A stretch of 64,000 nt of DNA from Eucalyptus grandis (GCF_016545825.1 NC_052620.1:7316001-7380000), one strand, 5' to 3'; numbered from the stretch's first letter, positions 46,065 through 58,558 are shown. Notes: generated by a model from the letters alone, not told the origin. Made by a program: numbers and translations.

Positions 46065-48368
46065 TGAATGAATATTCATTATATTCATCTTATCTAATGT
46101 ACTTATTATGATACATTTGTATCATACATTCTAAGTACATCTCCCTATACAATGAACATTCATCTCCCTATCCAATATATATATCATTCAATACATTGAT
46201 ATTAATGATAAGTACATTCTTGTTTTCCTATAAATATGAGCTTAATTTTTTGTTGTAGACATAACAATCATACATTGGAAAAAAAATTCTCTCCGACTTT
46301 CTCTATGATCTCTGGTGTCTAATTTTCTCTACTCAATCTCTCTATTCTCTCTATTATATATTTATAATGCAATATTTTACAATACGTTATCAGCACGAAG
46401 ATCTACCAAATGAGTAAGTAATTTTTGCAAGGTAGATTTTTTTTTTTTTTATTAATCAACTTATACTTCATCTTCTTCTATCAATTCTTCATTTTTATTT
46501 TTCTTGACCCAAAGCCAAATTTCCAATCTAAAAGTATCATTCTGCTCTTGAAGTGGCAGTGGATATTTAGAAATCCTTATAATTAATTTAAGGATTAATT
46601 TTTGCAAGGATTATGGTAAATATTGAAAAGTCCAAATTTCACGTCCTAGAAGTGAGTGGAAAGAATGATCTATCCTGGTGCCTTGACATGGAAATGCACC
46701 TCCAAGGACAAGGTCTCGTTAATGCAATTACAGAGGATGGAACCTCAAATGAAAAGGATAAAGTGAATGCGCTGATTTTTATTTGCCGTCATTTGCATAA
46801 GAGCCTGCAAACTCAATATTTATCCGTTCGAGACCCTCAGATCTTGTGGAGGAGGTTGAAGGATAGGTATGATCATACCAAGACCGTTATCCTGCCTCAA
46901 GCACAATATGACTAGCAAAATCTCAGACTGCAAGATTAAATTAGTATCTGACTATAATTCCGCTTTATTTGATATTATTTCTCGGCTTGAGTTATGAGGT
47001 ATCAAACTCACTGATGCGAAATTGTTAGAGAAAACTTTCTCCACCTTCCATGCTTCGAATATTGTATTGCAACAGCAATATCGGTAGCGTCAGTTTGCCA
47101 CATATTTTGAATTAATTTTTATGCTCCTCACTACCGAGCAAACTAATGAATTACTGCTCAAAAAGCATGATCTTAGACCTGCTAGCTCAAAAGCATCACA
47201 TGCTAACTTTGAGAAAAATACTGGCCATTTTAAGGGCTACAAATGCAAACAAGAACATAACCCTAGAAGGGATGGCAGGAAATTTAACCGCTCTAGGAAA
47301 TCTAACTTTGGCCTGAATCATGGCAAAGAAAAGAAGTCAAAGAATGTGATTAATGAAAGTATTTGTTATCGCTATGGCATGACTAGGCACTGATCATGTA
47401 CTTGCCGAATACCAAAGCACTTTGTTGACCTATACCAGGCATCTTTAAACGGGCAGGCGTGGTGAATCTCATGCCATTGAAATCAATCCTACTGCCATAA
47501 CCACTGTTGAGACCAACAATATTTTTGTTGGTGGGACTCCTCTTGCTCTTGAAGTAGCAAATGCATCCCTGGATGTCTCTAATTTCTTTGAGGACCTTTG
47601 ATTACTTTGATGAGGCATTAAATTAGTGGATGATAATTTGAACTTCGAATCTTATGATTCTAATAATTTCATTTTAGTTGTTTCGCTTTAAATGTATTTC
47701 TTTTATTGTTCTTTCATATGGTTATGAAATGCTTATGAACATTATATATTATTCTATAACTAAGATGCAAGATTGATTAGCCCCAAAAGTGGTTATATGG
47801 CTCAATTGAGGGGGAGATATTATGAACTATGCATTGCAACATTGATATGCGGCGAGTTCACAAAATGCAATACCGATTAGCCCTAGCAATGGTTATATGG
47901 CTCAATTAAGGGAGAGATATTATAAACTATGTATTGTACTTTTTTTCCTTTTTGTCCGGTTTTTTCCCACAGGGTTTTTCCGGTTTAAGGTTTTTAATGA
48001 GGCAATATCATTCGATGCACATTTGTAATACATGAATGAATGAAATAAATGAATGAATATTCATTATATTCATCTTATCTAATGTACTTATTATGGTACA
48101 TTTGTATCATAATTTTAAGTACATCTCCCTATACAATGAACGTTCATCTCCCTATCCAATGCATGTATCATTCAATACATTAATATTAATAATAAGTACA
48201 TTCTTGTTTTCTTATAAAAATGAGCTTAGTTTTTTGTTGTAGACATAACAATCATACACTGGAAATAAAATTCTCTCCTCTGACTTTCTCTATGATCTTT
48301 GGTGTCTAATTTTCTCTACTCAATATCTCTATTCTCTCTATTATATATTTGCGACGCAATATTTTACA
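46065..48368 (+). mobile_element. Copia remnant (Ale-like) with two LTR copies and gag only
   Basis: Direct repeats of about 320 bp at 46065-46381 and 48033-48368 end in ATATTTTACA. The left one is followed by ACGTTATCAGCACGA, a primer-binding-site context typical of Ale-type copia elements. Gag lies at 46613-47400; protease, integrase and RT are missing. A GGGGGAGAT purine tract with its flanking block is duplicated at 47776 and 47876. The exact LTR start and TSD could not be fixed. The element sits where exon 1 and the 5' intron of the ERD7-like copy should be. Confidence 0.75.
46613..47395 (+). pseudogene. Copia gag remnant
   Basis: The first frame (46613-46915, 100 aa) is the N-terminal gag/UBN2-type part: FHVLEVSGKNDLSWCLDMEM, then LQTQYLSVRDPQILWRRLKDRYDH and a KTVILPQAQYD end. 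A stop follows at 46913. The C-terminal part (47121-47393) is basic and ends in a partial zinc knuckle (ICYRYGMTRH, stop, then a C-x-C). Confidence 0.85.
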
Positions 48369-48371
48369 ACC

Positions 48372-48897
48372 ATAAGGACTCTAATGACAATAAAATTGTA
48401 ATGGGCTATTTATGTCCTAAATACAATCAACTTTTTAGGCAACAGTATGACCGGTCGTTGAGCGCATCGCAAGGGTGAAGCTGGGAAAGGACTGGCAACC
48501 ATGGAAGGGAATCCAGCAACAAGCTCGTCAATAATTATGAGAACATCAACCCCCCCCCCCCCAAGACAGTAAGCAAGGCTATCGACGCCGGCTTCTTGAA
48601 GCCCCTGCACATAGACAATTATGTCATGAGGATGGCGGACCAACACAAGAGGTACACAGATTATGAGGAAACATTTTCTTCATTTTAGCCATAACTGACA
48701 TCGTTCATTCCTTGGAAACGGTTTGTAAAGTTACAACCAGCGATCAACAAGCTCTTGAGGGTGACGACAAAGAAGATGGTCCGGTGAAGACAATGCGGAT
48801 TAAGTCATGGAAGTTGAATCAGCTTGGCCTTTCCTTTTTCTTGCGTCAAAAATTAAAATTGCTTTGCAATGCCAATATGAGATTTGGTGATGAATAA
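48372..48897 (+). pseudogene. ERD7-like pseudogene, exon 2 only
   Basis: Aligns to intron end and exon 2 of the intact gene (1903-2396). The acceptor AG is lost, a poly-C run (48550-48563) shifts the frame, and there are several stops. The C-terminal frame (48712-48897) still shows KSWKLNQLGLSFFLRQKLKLL-type residues matching KLWKLNQLGVALFLRH in the intact copy. Exon 1 is absent and replaced by the copia remnant. Confidence 0.85.
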
Positions 48898-49671
48898 GGA
48901 AGGAAATGATGATGGAACATCCATGGATTGGAGTCAAATAAGTATTTTGATTGAAACAATTATGTTTTATAGGAGGCTATTAAGAGGCCTTTTGGGCCAA
49001 TTAACATAATTTTTAATAATTATGTTGAGAAGACCACCGTCTCTCTCTTCTAGAGTTCTCCATATCTATCTCCATATTTTTCTCGGCCACATCTTTGTTT
49101 CTTTGGTCAAAATCCTTGCTAGACAAGTAGCCGAAATTGTTGACTTCTTGAAGTTGGCAAGTTGAGAGCTTGAAGGACTCCACCGACTTTGCAGCCTATA
49201 AATAGGAGGAAGCGTGTCTTGTGCGATAGAGTTGAGTGGTAGGGTGATAGGGGTCTTGTGCAATAAAGTGAGAGGTGGTGTAGTGTGGTGAAAAGGGTGT
49301 ATTGTGTGGTGGACTTGTGTGAGAGAAAATTGTGGGAGTTTTATTTTTGTACTCTAAGTATTGTAGGAGCTAATTTCCTTCGAGTATTATATGTGGTATG
49401 AGAAAATATTGTAATAGTGAAAGTCATATTTTGTGAGTTATATTTGTATCATGTTTCCGCAAGATTCGACAAATGGTATTAGAGCAGATTGTCGGAGACC
49501 GTACGGAGACAATGGTTGGGGACCATTGTAAGTGAGTAGGCAGTCAAGGATCATCGTGCCAAGGAGCGGAGCAAGCCAGAGTTTTGCCAATGCACAATCT
49601 AGGATTGTGAAGTCGGTTGGTCTGGGACTAGGCTTACTTGGTATAGTGTGGAGTATTATACTCAAGTCACG

Positions 49672-50705
49672 ATGGCGGATTTCTCAAGTTCGATAAACAG
49701 CATGGATAAGCTCAACAACTTCAATTATAATAATTAGAGTACCCACATGTAATATTACTTGCTAGGTCAAGATTTGTGGGATATCGTTGGCGGGAGCAAC
49801 ACCACACCACTCATGAATGATAACGTATTAAGAAAATGGAACATAAAATCAGGTAAGGCTCTTTACATTCTTGCTATAATTTGAAGATGAGTTATTGCAA
49901 CACATAAAGAGTACAAAGACCCCAAAGGAGGCCTGGGATAACTTGGCAACGCTGTTTGTGAGGACAAACAATGCCAAGTTACAATGCCTGGAGAACGAGC
50001 TCCTTTCAATCTCGCAACAAAGTATGACAGTAAGTAAATACTTTTCTAAAGTTAGATCTATTTGCAAAGATATTTCAAATTTGATCCTCAGAATGCCATC
50101 TCTGAGACAAGAATGAGAAGAATAATAATTCATGGGTTAAGGCTGGAGTATAATAGTATTGTTACGGCCGCCCGTGGATGGGTAAATGAGTCAACTCTAA
50201 CAAAGTTGGAGAATATATTGGCCAACCAAGAAGCCTTAGATAAACAAATTTCTAAGGTCTTAATTAAGGAGGATGAAAGTGCCCTCTTCAGTAATAAAAG
50301 AGGGTTCAAGGGCTAGAATAGAAATAGAGTAGGTGAAAGAGATGGCAAACCATGGAAAAGTCATGGAGATTGGCGGAGGCAACCAGAAGAGAAGGGTTAT
50401 TAGCCAGGGGGGCTCCTCAAGATCGTGACGATGACGATGATGAAGACAATAGCGAAAAAAGGCGTAGCAAACGGTGCCACATTTGTAGCAAGGTAGGACA
50501 TATTGCTAGATTTTGTTGGTACAAGCAGGAAGAAGGAAATGTCGTCACTTCCTGCAAGAAGGATATTGAAAGCGAAGAAGAATGGGACTTTCAAGCGCCT
50601 ATCGCAATGAAGGAACGAGAAGAGCTTGCAACCGCTTGTATAATTGAGTTGGATAATTCGACAAGTTCTATCACGACCTCGAATAAAGAGCAAGCCAAGG
50701 AATAA
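49672..50705 (+). pseudogene. Copia gag with CCHC zinc knuckle, frameshifted
   Basis: Three overlapping frames (from 49672, 50062 and 50352) together form a gag: a start with DKLNNFNY, a UBN2 region with PKEAWDNLATLF, LENELLSISQQSMTVSKYFSKV and IIHGLRLEYNSIV, and then the knuckle CHICSKVGHIARFCW (C-x2-C-x4-H-x4-C) at about 50480. Stops and frame changes break it. Confidence 0.85.
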
Positions 50706-51435
50706 CTTGAAGAAGCAACTAACAACGCCAACAAGTAGTCGGGAAAAGAAACTACAAGAGATGCAGGAGATGATAAAGAAACTAAAAGTTGAGAAGGCAA
50801 AGATCGAGAAAATGTTGAAAAAGAGGGATGAGATGATAAGGCAGAAGGATTGAGAGCTCATGGCAAAAGAAAGGGAGTTAGAGAAGTTCCGATGTGAGTT
50901 TAAGAAGTTGCAAAAGCTTTAAGACCTCAAGCCCATTATGATGTTCCCAATTGGTCATACTGAGAGAGACATCAAACACATGAAGGAGAAAAAGAAAGGT
51001 TTCTTTGAGAAAAGGAGGCCATCTACACCCTACATCCTATGGTGCAAGGATCGGTGGAAAAAGATCGAGGAGAAGAAATTATGAGAAAAAGGATCAAGAT
51101 ATCTCCACTAAAGTGCTTCGGATGGGACTGAATCGGTTGAAGCACAAAATGAAAGTCACAAATGAGAGGCTTGATCGAATGAGTTCTAATCTCAAAATTC
51201 TTATAGGAAGACCGAATTGAGTGAGAAGAAAGAAAAAGAGACTAAAGGGCAAAATGAATTGGCATTGCAAAAATCCAAGGTTCACAAAACTCGATGGAAA
51301 GTCGCAGTAGGAGAAGCAACTGAAGATGGAGCCATAGAGCCATCCACATACGAGGAAGCTTTGCAATGTGCTGAATGGAAGAAGACAAAAGTAGATGCCG
51401 AAAAGCAACTTGACATAGTGTTACATCCAAATTAA
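50706..51435 (+). pseudogene. Coiled-coil region and RT start remnant of the copia element
   Basis: After gag comes a Lys/Glu-rich stretch (50735-50920) with heptad-like LQEMQEMIKKLKVEKAKIEK, likely coiled coil. The last frame (51217-51435) ends with a segment EPSTYEEALQCAEWKK that resembles the start of the copia RT domain. The rest of pol is deleted. Confidence 0.6.
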
Positions 51436-51913
51436 GAGAGAGCAGTCAGTGAGGGGGAGTGTTGAGAAGATCACCGCCTCTCTCTCTCTTCTAGAGTTCT
51501 CCAGATCTCTCTCTCTAGATTTTTCTCAGCCGCATCTTTGTTTCCTTGGTCAAAATCCTGGCTAGACAAGTAGCTGAAATCGTTGACTACTTGAAGTCAG
51601 CAAGTTGAGAACTTGAAGGACTCCACCGGCTTTGCAACCTATAAATAGGAGGAAGTGTGTCTTGTGCGATAGAGTTGAGTGGTAGGGTGATAGGGGTCTT
51701 GTGTAGTAAAGTGAGAGGTGGTGTAGTGTGGTGAAAAGGTGTATTGTGTGATGGACGTGTGTGAGAGAAAATTGTGGGAGTTTTAGCTATGTACTCTGAG
51801 TATTGTAGGAGCTAATTTGCTCCAAGTATTGTATGTGGTATGAGAAAATATTGTAATAGTGAAAGTCATATTTCGTGAGTTATATTTATATCATGTTTCC
51901 GCAAGATTCAACA

Positions 51914-52335
51914 GATTACACTCGGATTATTTTTTTTTTCCCTATACTAGGAATAAATCCCACTAATTATGGATCTAACACTAATTGCCCCAAACATCCC
52001 AAAATCTGTCATCGAAAACGAGCTATTGCCACTTGCATATTATTATTCTTTTAGGCTAGGTTTAGTGATATGTACATTTTGTTGGATAGAATAAGAATTT
52101 CTTGATGTTGAAAAATCAATATATTTCTTACCTTAACCAAAAAAAAAAGATAAATGTCGAATATGATAATAATAGGATTTGTAATATCTTCTTCTCTCTT
52201 CCCCTCCACCTTCACATTGTCATTAACCTAATGTTGTTGCCTTCCATAACTACTTGTCAAGTTGCTGTTGACATCACCTCATCTCGTTGTGCCATCACTA
52301 GTTGTTGTATCATGCTCCCTATAGTTGCCCAATGG
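51914..52335. other. Non-coding interval
   Basis: No gene or repeat recognised. Confidence 0.5.
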
Positions 52336-52960
52336 CAAAAGTATATCCCCAAGTGCCAAAACTTGGCATAGGTGAATATTTAAGTATCAAAACTTCTAAA
52401 AGATATACTTAAGTACAAACTCTGGCAAGACTTGCTAGAAATCAGACGTAACATCATTTTAATAATAAAACTTATTTACGTGGCTTGCCAAGATGTTCAC
52501 TCAGTAATGCTTTTCCAAAACGATGTCATTTTGCCCCCAAATTTGATTTTTAATATAAACATGAATTAAATCATGTTAAAAAATAAATTAAAAAAGAGAA
52601 CCGTTTTTTTTTTTTATATTTTAGTTTTTCTAACTCCAAAGTGGCATTATTTTTTATATTTTAGTTTTTAAATTTAACTTAATTAATATTTATATTAAAA
52701 ATCAAATTTGGACCAAAACAACGTCATTTCGGGCTATTTAGCCAAGTCAACACCATGTAAATAGATTTTTTAAAATAAATGCCACATCATTTAAATTCTC
52801 TCCGGAAAAAGCCATATTAGCAATTTGGCCGGAAATTCCTGCCACCGCCACAAGTGTTCCTTTTTTCCTAGATTTTGATACTTATATGTACTTTTTTTTG
52901 GAAATTTTGGTACTTAAGTATCCACCGTGCCAAGTTTTAGCTCTTTGGGTGTCCAGCACT
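52336..52960. mobile_element. Fold-back Mutator-like element
   Basis: The two arms (about 52336-52580 and 52690-52960) are imperfect reverse complements along nearly their whole length. Outer motifs are AGTGCCAAAACTTGGCA and TACTTAAGTA; inner motifs are CCAAATTTGATTTTTAATATAAA and its complement. The motifs resemble the TIRs of the Mutator-like elements at 8925 and 9871, including a degenerate AAAACGATGTCATTTT. The short centre is T/A-rich. No TSD was confirmed. Confidence 0.65.
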
Positions 52961-52974
52961 CATCGCCTAGTCAA

Positions 52975-53340
52975 CAACTCGTGGTGCCCAGTTGGCTGCC
53001 TTCTTTGTCCCATCTCAATCCTTAACGTTACAACCCTCAAGGGCTTGATCGTTTTAGATGGCGTCATTGGCCTTGGGTGACACTTGATGATCTCCAAACT
53101 TCTTGATGCACTCCAAGATCTCCATCAGCCCATTCAAGCATCACTGGAAATCAATGTAGTTGTCAATGAACATGGCGAGGGAAACCCTACTAGACCAACT
53201 TGGGCTGCAAGAAACCTGGTTTCTCCTTTGTCATTGTCCCTAAAATAGTAGATCCCTAGCACTTGGGAGTGGTCGACCGCAAAGATCTTCTGAACATCTT
53301 GCCTTTAAAGCTCACAAACACATCATACTTCTTTCGAAAA
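52975..53340 (-). pseudogene. TIR-domain (TNL resistance-type) pseudogene fragment
   Basis: Read on the minus strand, KYDVFVSFKG (53301-53330) matches the YDVFLSFRG start of plant TIR domains. After a frame change come residues like VLGIYYFRDND with KGE (GIxxFRDD..KGE in the family), then CLNGLMEILECIKKFG (53101-53160, family WCLxELVxILECxKxxG, Trp changed to stop). There are multiple stops and frameshifts, and no NB-ARC domain follows; the fold-back element lies at its 3' side. Known intact relatives are intracellular immune receptors; this copy cannot act as one. Confidence 0.6.
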
Positions 53341-54214
53341 ATCACAGTAGAAGACCAAATGCATTGCTTGGTATGTTCGAGTTCCGTGAGGGCAATGCAT
53401 GATTGAGTGAAAGACTGAAAAAGATGGAAACTTTACCTTGCATGTGAAGTATATGTGCAACAGAGAGAACGTGCAAGTTGGGAATGAGAAGGGGCAATGG
53501 ATGAAAACTGTGCCATCAAACTAGATTTGCACGAAGGTGGAGATGTCGATCAAGAATCTCCGACTGGGGAACGTGATTAGCTAGCCGGCAATGATGGTTA
53601 GTTGGTGAGCTGAAGCTTCTCATGGACTTTGTGTTTACTTCCTAAGCTTATAGTTGAACTGTGAACTCTCCTCCCTAAACAGCACCCGTCACAACTTAAC
53701 CTTGGGGAAACTTGCTAGTACGCATCTAGGAACACATCCACCTTGTTTTCCTAGGTGTAAAACTAGTTGCAGGGTCATATCCTGCATCTGATGCCAAAAT
53801 AGGCTTCTACGGCACATAGGGTTTGTGAGTGGAGATATGAGGCAGTGTGAAGGGGCATGGGGGAGGAGTCCGCGCTGCATAAGTAGGCTAAAAAATCTAG
53901 AAGAGGAGAAAGGGAGTCATTATGGATATGCTGGAGGAGCAACATTAGTTGGATGTATTTTCCTTTTATTGGAATCTTGTGGGAAGAACAAGATAGCTAT
54001 TTGCTCTTTCCCACATATGGCGCCAACATTGAAGCTTGAAGACTAAAGAGTCAATCTGCACCAAAAGAAAAGGCGAGGCGTTGGGGTCTCACTCTCCAAT
54101 TGGTCCTTCGATGCTTAAGCTGACATTTGAAAAGACGAAAATTTAGAGGGAAAGGAGAGGGTTTGGTACTTAGAGATAAAGGGAGAGGTGTTTTTCTATA
54201 GAGGAATTAAGATA
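53341..54214. other. Non-coding interval
   Basis: This may include sequence upstream of the TIR pseudogene. No domain is recognised in the frames at 53689-53880 and 53825-54046. Confidence 0.45.
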
Positions 54215-54858
54215 GTATATCCTATCACTCTTTATGTGACGGTTTATGAATGACTAGTTAAATGGTGTGACAAATGACATTCATGTTGTTTTAAGGGCCA
54301 ATGCATGTGCATCCTTTAGATAGTGATAGACTTGTCGTACACTCGAATAAAATGTTGCCAAAATTGTCTCTTGTCAAATTCAGACAATGGGGCAATGAAA
54401 TCTCACCATCATGTGGAATTAACCAGATCCATTAGTAATTAACATCGGTACTTGTCACTGTCATCATGACACATCTCACGGGTCGATTGATTAGTCAAAA
54501 ATTAGCTTCATTAAATTCCGAAAACAATATATGATATGTTCCACATAAATAGATCGTTACAAGAAGGGAATGGTATGTTGCAACATGTGTATTTACAAAC
54601 CATATTTATGAATTTGCGTTCAATCTAATGAGTAATCAATGTTGCAAGACCTTCTATACTTACAAACCTAAACCCATCCTTGACGAAGCTTCGTTCAAAT
54701 CAAGGATAGATCGAAGAATCAAACCTCTTACTTTCAGCTTACAAAATAAGTCTTTAAGTTACTCAGCCAACCATCTAATTCATGGAGGTATGATGTTAAT
54801 TTCTTTATAGAAGATGATGTTAGCTAGTCAAATGAGATGTGAATAGTTGTACTATTGT
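54215..54858 (+). repeat. Dispersed repeat R, third long copy, left part
   Basis: Matches 43990-44659. It is interrupted by the LTR at 54859 and continues at 58161-58243. Confidence 0.8.
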
Positions 54859-57800
54859 TGTGACATCCTGATTTTCGATCCTACTTTCGATTATATGAAT
54901 TGGGATTTTTATCGATGCGCCTATAGTCTTTCTCTCTAAGCTGATCACTCACGAAATAACTAATTTATCAAGTGAAGCCGTTAAGGAATATAAACGCGAC
55001 TAACTTGAGAATTCGATTAGAAATCGACTGCTCGACCGTGCTAATCTGCAAGAATCAATACGACATCATTAAAATCGATTAGAGACCGGAGATATGTCGA
55101 TTCGACAGAAGTATATAATTAAAGTTTGGGTGATTTCACATAATTACAAAATTCGCATCGAACGGCACTAACCGATTTTTCTGTCAATTATGTACCATGT
55201 GTCCATAATTGAAATCTTGAGATTTTTACAGCAACCGAGAGTTGCCTATGAGTCGAAGATGCACAATGTGGATCAAAAATAATTGACCATGGGTCAATTG
55301 CACTAAAAATTCATAAAAGCTACCCGGTAGGTTAGGTCAGCTAAAATCGCGTCCGGTTAAAATTAATCACAAAATTTAACCCAGTTTCAGGAATCGAAAG
55401 TTCTGGTGTGTCACGATTTATTTTTAGGATGTCAACTCATCCTTTGGTGAACTTTCGGCAAGCCCAGATTTTCAGCGAAAAATCAAAATTGGACAATTTT
55501 AAACTGGGAAATTCGGAGGGCCATTTTTGTTTGCTTTTTTGGCCTCCAAGTTGGATCAAATGGTTATGGGAATGCAAGAATTTGGTGTGGGCTCCTACCT
55601 TGGCATTTTTGGCCATTGAATTGAGGTTAATTGGAGAGGATTTTGAAGAAATTGAACTTGGAAAGCATGAAATTCGTAGGCCATGGGGGGCTGCAACATT
55701 TGGGCATCAAAGTTGGTTTGTTGGAGAAGCTTAGGAGGGGAAAATGGCTGCTTGATAGGGTTGGAGCTAGTGGGGGCCTTGCACTTGAGTGTTGGAGATA
55801 TTTTGGCTTGACTTTGTGGCCTCTTGTCCCCCCTTCCAACTGCAACAACTTCTTCCTCTTCTTCCTCAGCATTTCTTCTTCATTGTTGCTGAATCAAGAG
55901 TAGAGAACAGCCAAGACGAGCTAGCCTCTCTCTCAAGCCGTCCGAGCCTACCCATTGACCACCGAAGCCATAGTATCGTCGCCCCACCTAGCCACCTGCA
56001 AGCCATCCCGAGCCCGCACGTCCGCCACGTCCTATGCCAGCCCACCATTCGCGAGCCATCCCTGCTCGCGTCCACTTGGCCCAACGTCACTAGCTCGCCG
56101 TCGTTGGTCCCCGAGCCACTGTCGCAACCATCTGCCGCTCCAGCCCATCCCCTGCTCGCCTGGCCGCCTGCCTCTCGCCTCTGTCAGCTTGAGCCAGCTC
56201 GCTCCAACCCTCGAACAGAACCAAAGCCATTAGCAAACTGTGAGGTTTGCTGAGCTTTTTCGGGCCCTTCCAATCCTCCCTTGGTGTCGTTGTAGGTCCA
56301 AGTCTCACTTGCCTCCGCATCGCCGTCGCCATGAACTCATCGCCTCGTTAAACTAGTGAGTTTACTTTCTAAACCTTAATTAGGAAGTTAATTATGCTTA
56401 GAGGAGGATTAGTTTAGATTAAGTTTGAATTATGAGGATTAGTTAGAGTAATTAGTTATTTAGTTAGTTAATTAGACCAATTATGTGGTTAGATTTGTTT
56501 AATTAGAAGTTAATTAGATTATGTGATTGAGTTAGCTTAGTAGATTATTTAATTAAGTCTAATTAGGTGGTTAGATTAGTGTATATAGCTTAATTAGTGA
56601 TTTATTTAATTATTTTTTCATTTATTTAATTATTTTGTACTTTATTTAATTATTTATTATTTTCCGAAAATTATACCAGGATAGCCGGTTGCTAGAATTT
56701 CGTGCTGACCGTCGTGGTGCAGTTAGTTTGTGCAATTAAGTGCTAATTTGTGCGATTTGATGCTGAGTATTGATTTTGAATTATTATTTCAAAAATATGG
56801 AATTTTGGTATTTAATTAGAAAAATACCGAGTGTTGGTTTTTGACACCGAAAATATTTTTAGTACTATATAAAGTCGTGGAATTTTAAAATGATGGGATA
56901 TCACGCTTTATGGTTCGATTTGGCCGTGTGTCCACGCAAACCTATTTTACCTAGTGTTTTTAATATGAAGAAAATAGGGCAAGCACATTGTTTAAATTGA
57001 GGCATTTGACTACAAAACATAATGTCCTTGGCCGGGATTGGATATGCATGGAATTGTTATTGGAACCCGTTGCAAGTTTTTATGCCGGATGATACTCCTT
57101 CGAGAATGCCCCACGTCAACGAATGCTAGATTGCGGTAGAGGCCTACTCATTCAGGAATGTCATCTAGACGTATACGTTGCTGTGCTCGATGGGGCAAGA
57201 CGATGCCTGGTTATACCGAAAGACCGCTAACTGTTGAGTCGATCGTACCCGTGGGGCCGATATTAATTGGAACGCTTGAATGAGTTATTTGACTGCAATT
57301 GATTATGGGACAAAATTGTGTGGCACGAAATGAGACGTGTCATAACAATTTAGTCTTATAATTGGGACCCCTACGGTTGATTAATATGTGAAAAAGTGAG
57401 GCGTTTGAATTATCAAATACATTGGATGTATGCATATGCTATATAAATTGTACTGACATGCAAAGAGATGCTAAGGTGAGGTAAGTCCTCTATGATGTGT
57501 GTATATGCTGCCTCTAAGTGTATTATCTTCCTAATCGGGGTTTAGAGCTTGAACTCGCTGAGACATTGTCTCATCTCGTCATGGCTTTCAATTTTCAGGT
57601 CCCTAGATGGAAGTGCGCCACGTCCATCTTAGGTGGCCACGGAATGCAGAGACCCAACATACCATACTCCTTATCCACGAGAATCGTAACTGGACCTGGA
57701 AGCTCGTCGTGACTATTATCTGGGTCGATGAGGGCCTACCTCAGTTGATACCTTATCGATTCAAGGCATGATTTTTTCACGAGCCCAACAATGTCTGGGA

Positions 57801-58160
57801 GGGTCCCTTGGATGGCTTCAGCGCACCTGCCATCGATGGCGAGTATGTAGAGGATCTTGACACCCCTGATGGTGTCATGTTGGACCTAGAGCCCTTAGCT
57901 GTAGAGCCCGCAGTTTAGAGAGCTCTGTAGCTCATTTTTGGTTTAAACTCTTTTGTATATAAATCTAGTTTGTTTATATAAGTGTGTTTGTGAAATTTGA
58001 TTGTCCTGCTTTTCTATCACATGTTTGATTATTGTTTGGGGATTGTTTATTTTGCTTCCGCATGTGCATGAATCGTTTGAGTGGGTGATGCGTCCTAGGA
58101 ACGTCGCAATTTTATCAACCAGCGAAGGATGTGCGCACGCTCGAGGTTCGGGGCATGACA
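54859..58160 (+). mobile_element. 3302-bp solo LTR, gypsy-like
   Basis: It starts TGTGACATCCTGATTTTCG and ends TTCGGGGCATGACA, flanked by exact 5-bp repeats ATTGT (54854-54858, 58161-58165). The undisturbed target ACTATTGTCC is at about 44659 in the sister copy. There is no internal region or second LTR. The length and TGTGACATCC start fit large Ty3/gypsy LTRs. A GC-rich Pro/Ser-coding-like stretch at 55890-56330 gives long frames but no domain, and a TTAATTAG-rich stretch follows at 56380-56650. Confidence 0.85.
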
Positions 58161-58243
58161 ATTGTCATTTTTCATTTGAATTTTGTTATTCTTGTTACAT
58201 ATTAAATACGACCGGATGAAAAAGCATCGATGTTTTGATAATT
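58161..58243 (+). repeat. Dispersed repeat R, third long copy, right part
   Basis: Continues the alignment to 44655-44737 up to the LINE insertion. The ERD7-like upstream region would follow at this point, so it may lie beyond the LINE and LTR outside the window. Confidence 0.8.
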
Positions 58244-58558
58244 ATTTTTTTTTTTGGTAATAGTAAGCACTATAATGTGGAAAGACCAAACTGTACAAAC
58301 GAACATGGTTTCAAAAACTTGCACTCAAGATGAAAAAGATCATTATGAGTGGAAGGAAGCCGAGAGGAAAAAGCTAAGCGGCTAAAACAAGAAACCAAAA
58401 GCAATAAAGCACAAGAATGACGAAAACAATTGCCAACCAGAAGCAAACGACCACAACAAACAAGGCAAGGGAGAATTGAAACAACCACCTCCCACCACAA
58501 AGAGCATCAGCCTCACATTGAGGTACAAGACCAGTAAAACCAATGGCCACCAGGTAGC

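Larger units (their letters stand above)
49023..51913 (+). mobile_element. Non-autonomous copia element with both LTRs
   Basis: 5' LTR 49023-49471 and 3' LTR 51460-51913 both start TGTTGAGAAGA and end in ACA. The primer-binding site TGGTATTAGAGC (49474-49485) fits initiator tRNA-Met. The polypurine tract is GTGAGGGGGAG just before the 3' LTR. Flanks AATTA and GATTA agree at 4 of 5 bases. The LTRs contain a TATAAATAG box. The internal region (about 2 kb) encodes gag but lacks protease, integrase and most of RT. Several visible LTR differences mean the insertion is not very recent. Confidence 0.9.

Noticed and set aside
55789..56253. 154-aa Pro/Ser-rich frame
   Set aside because: GC-rich part of the solo LTR; no domain and no homologous frame in the window.
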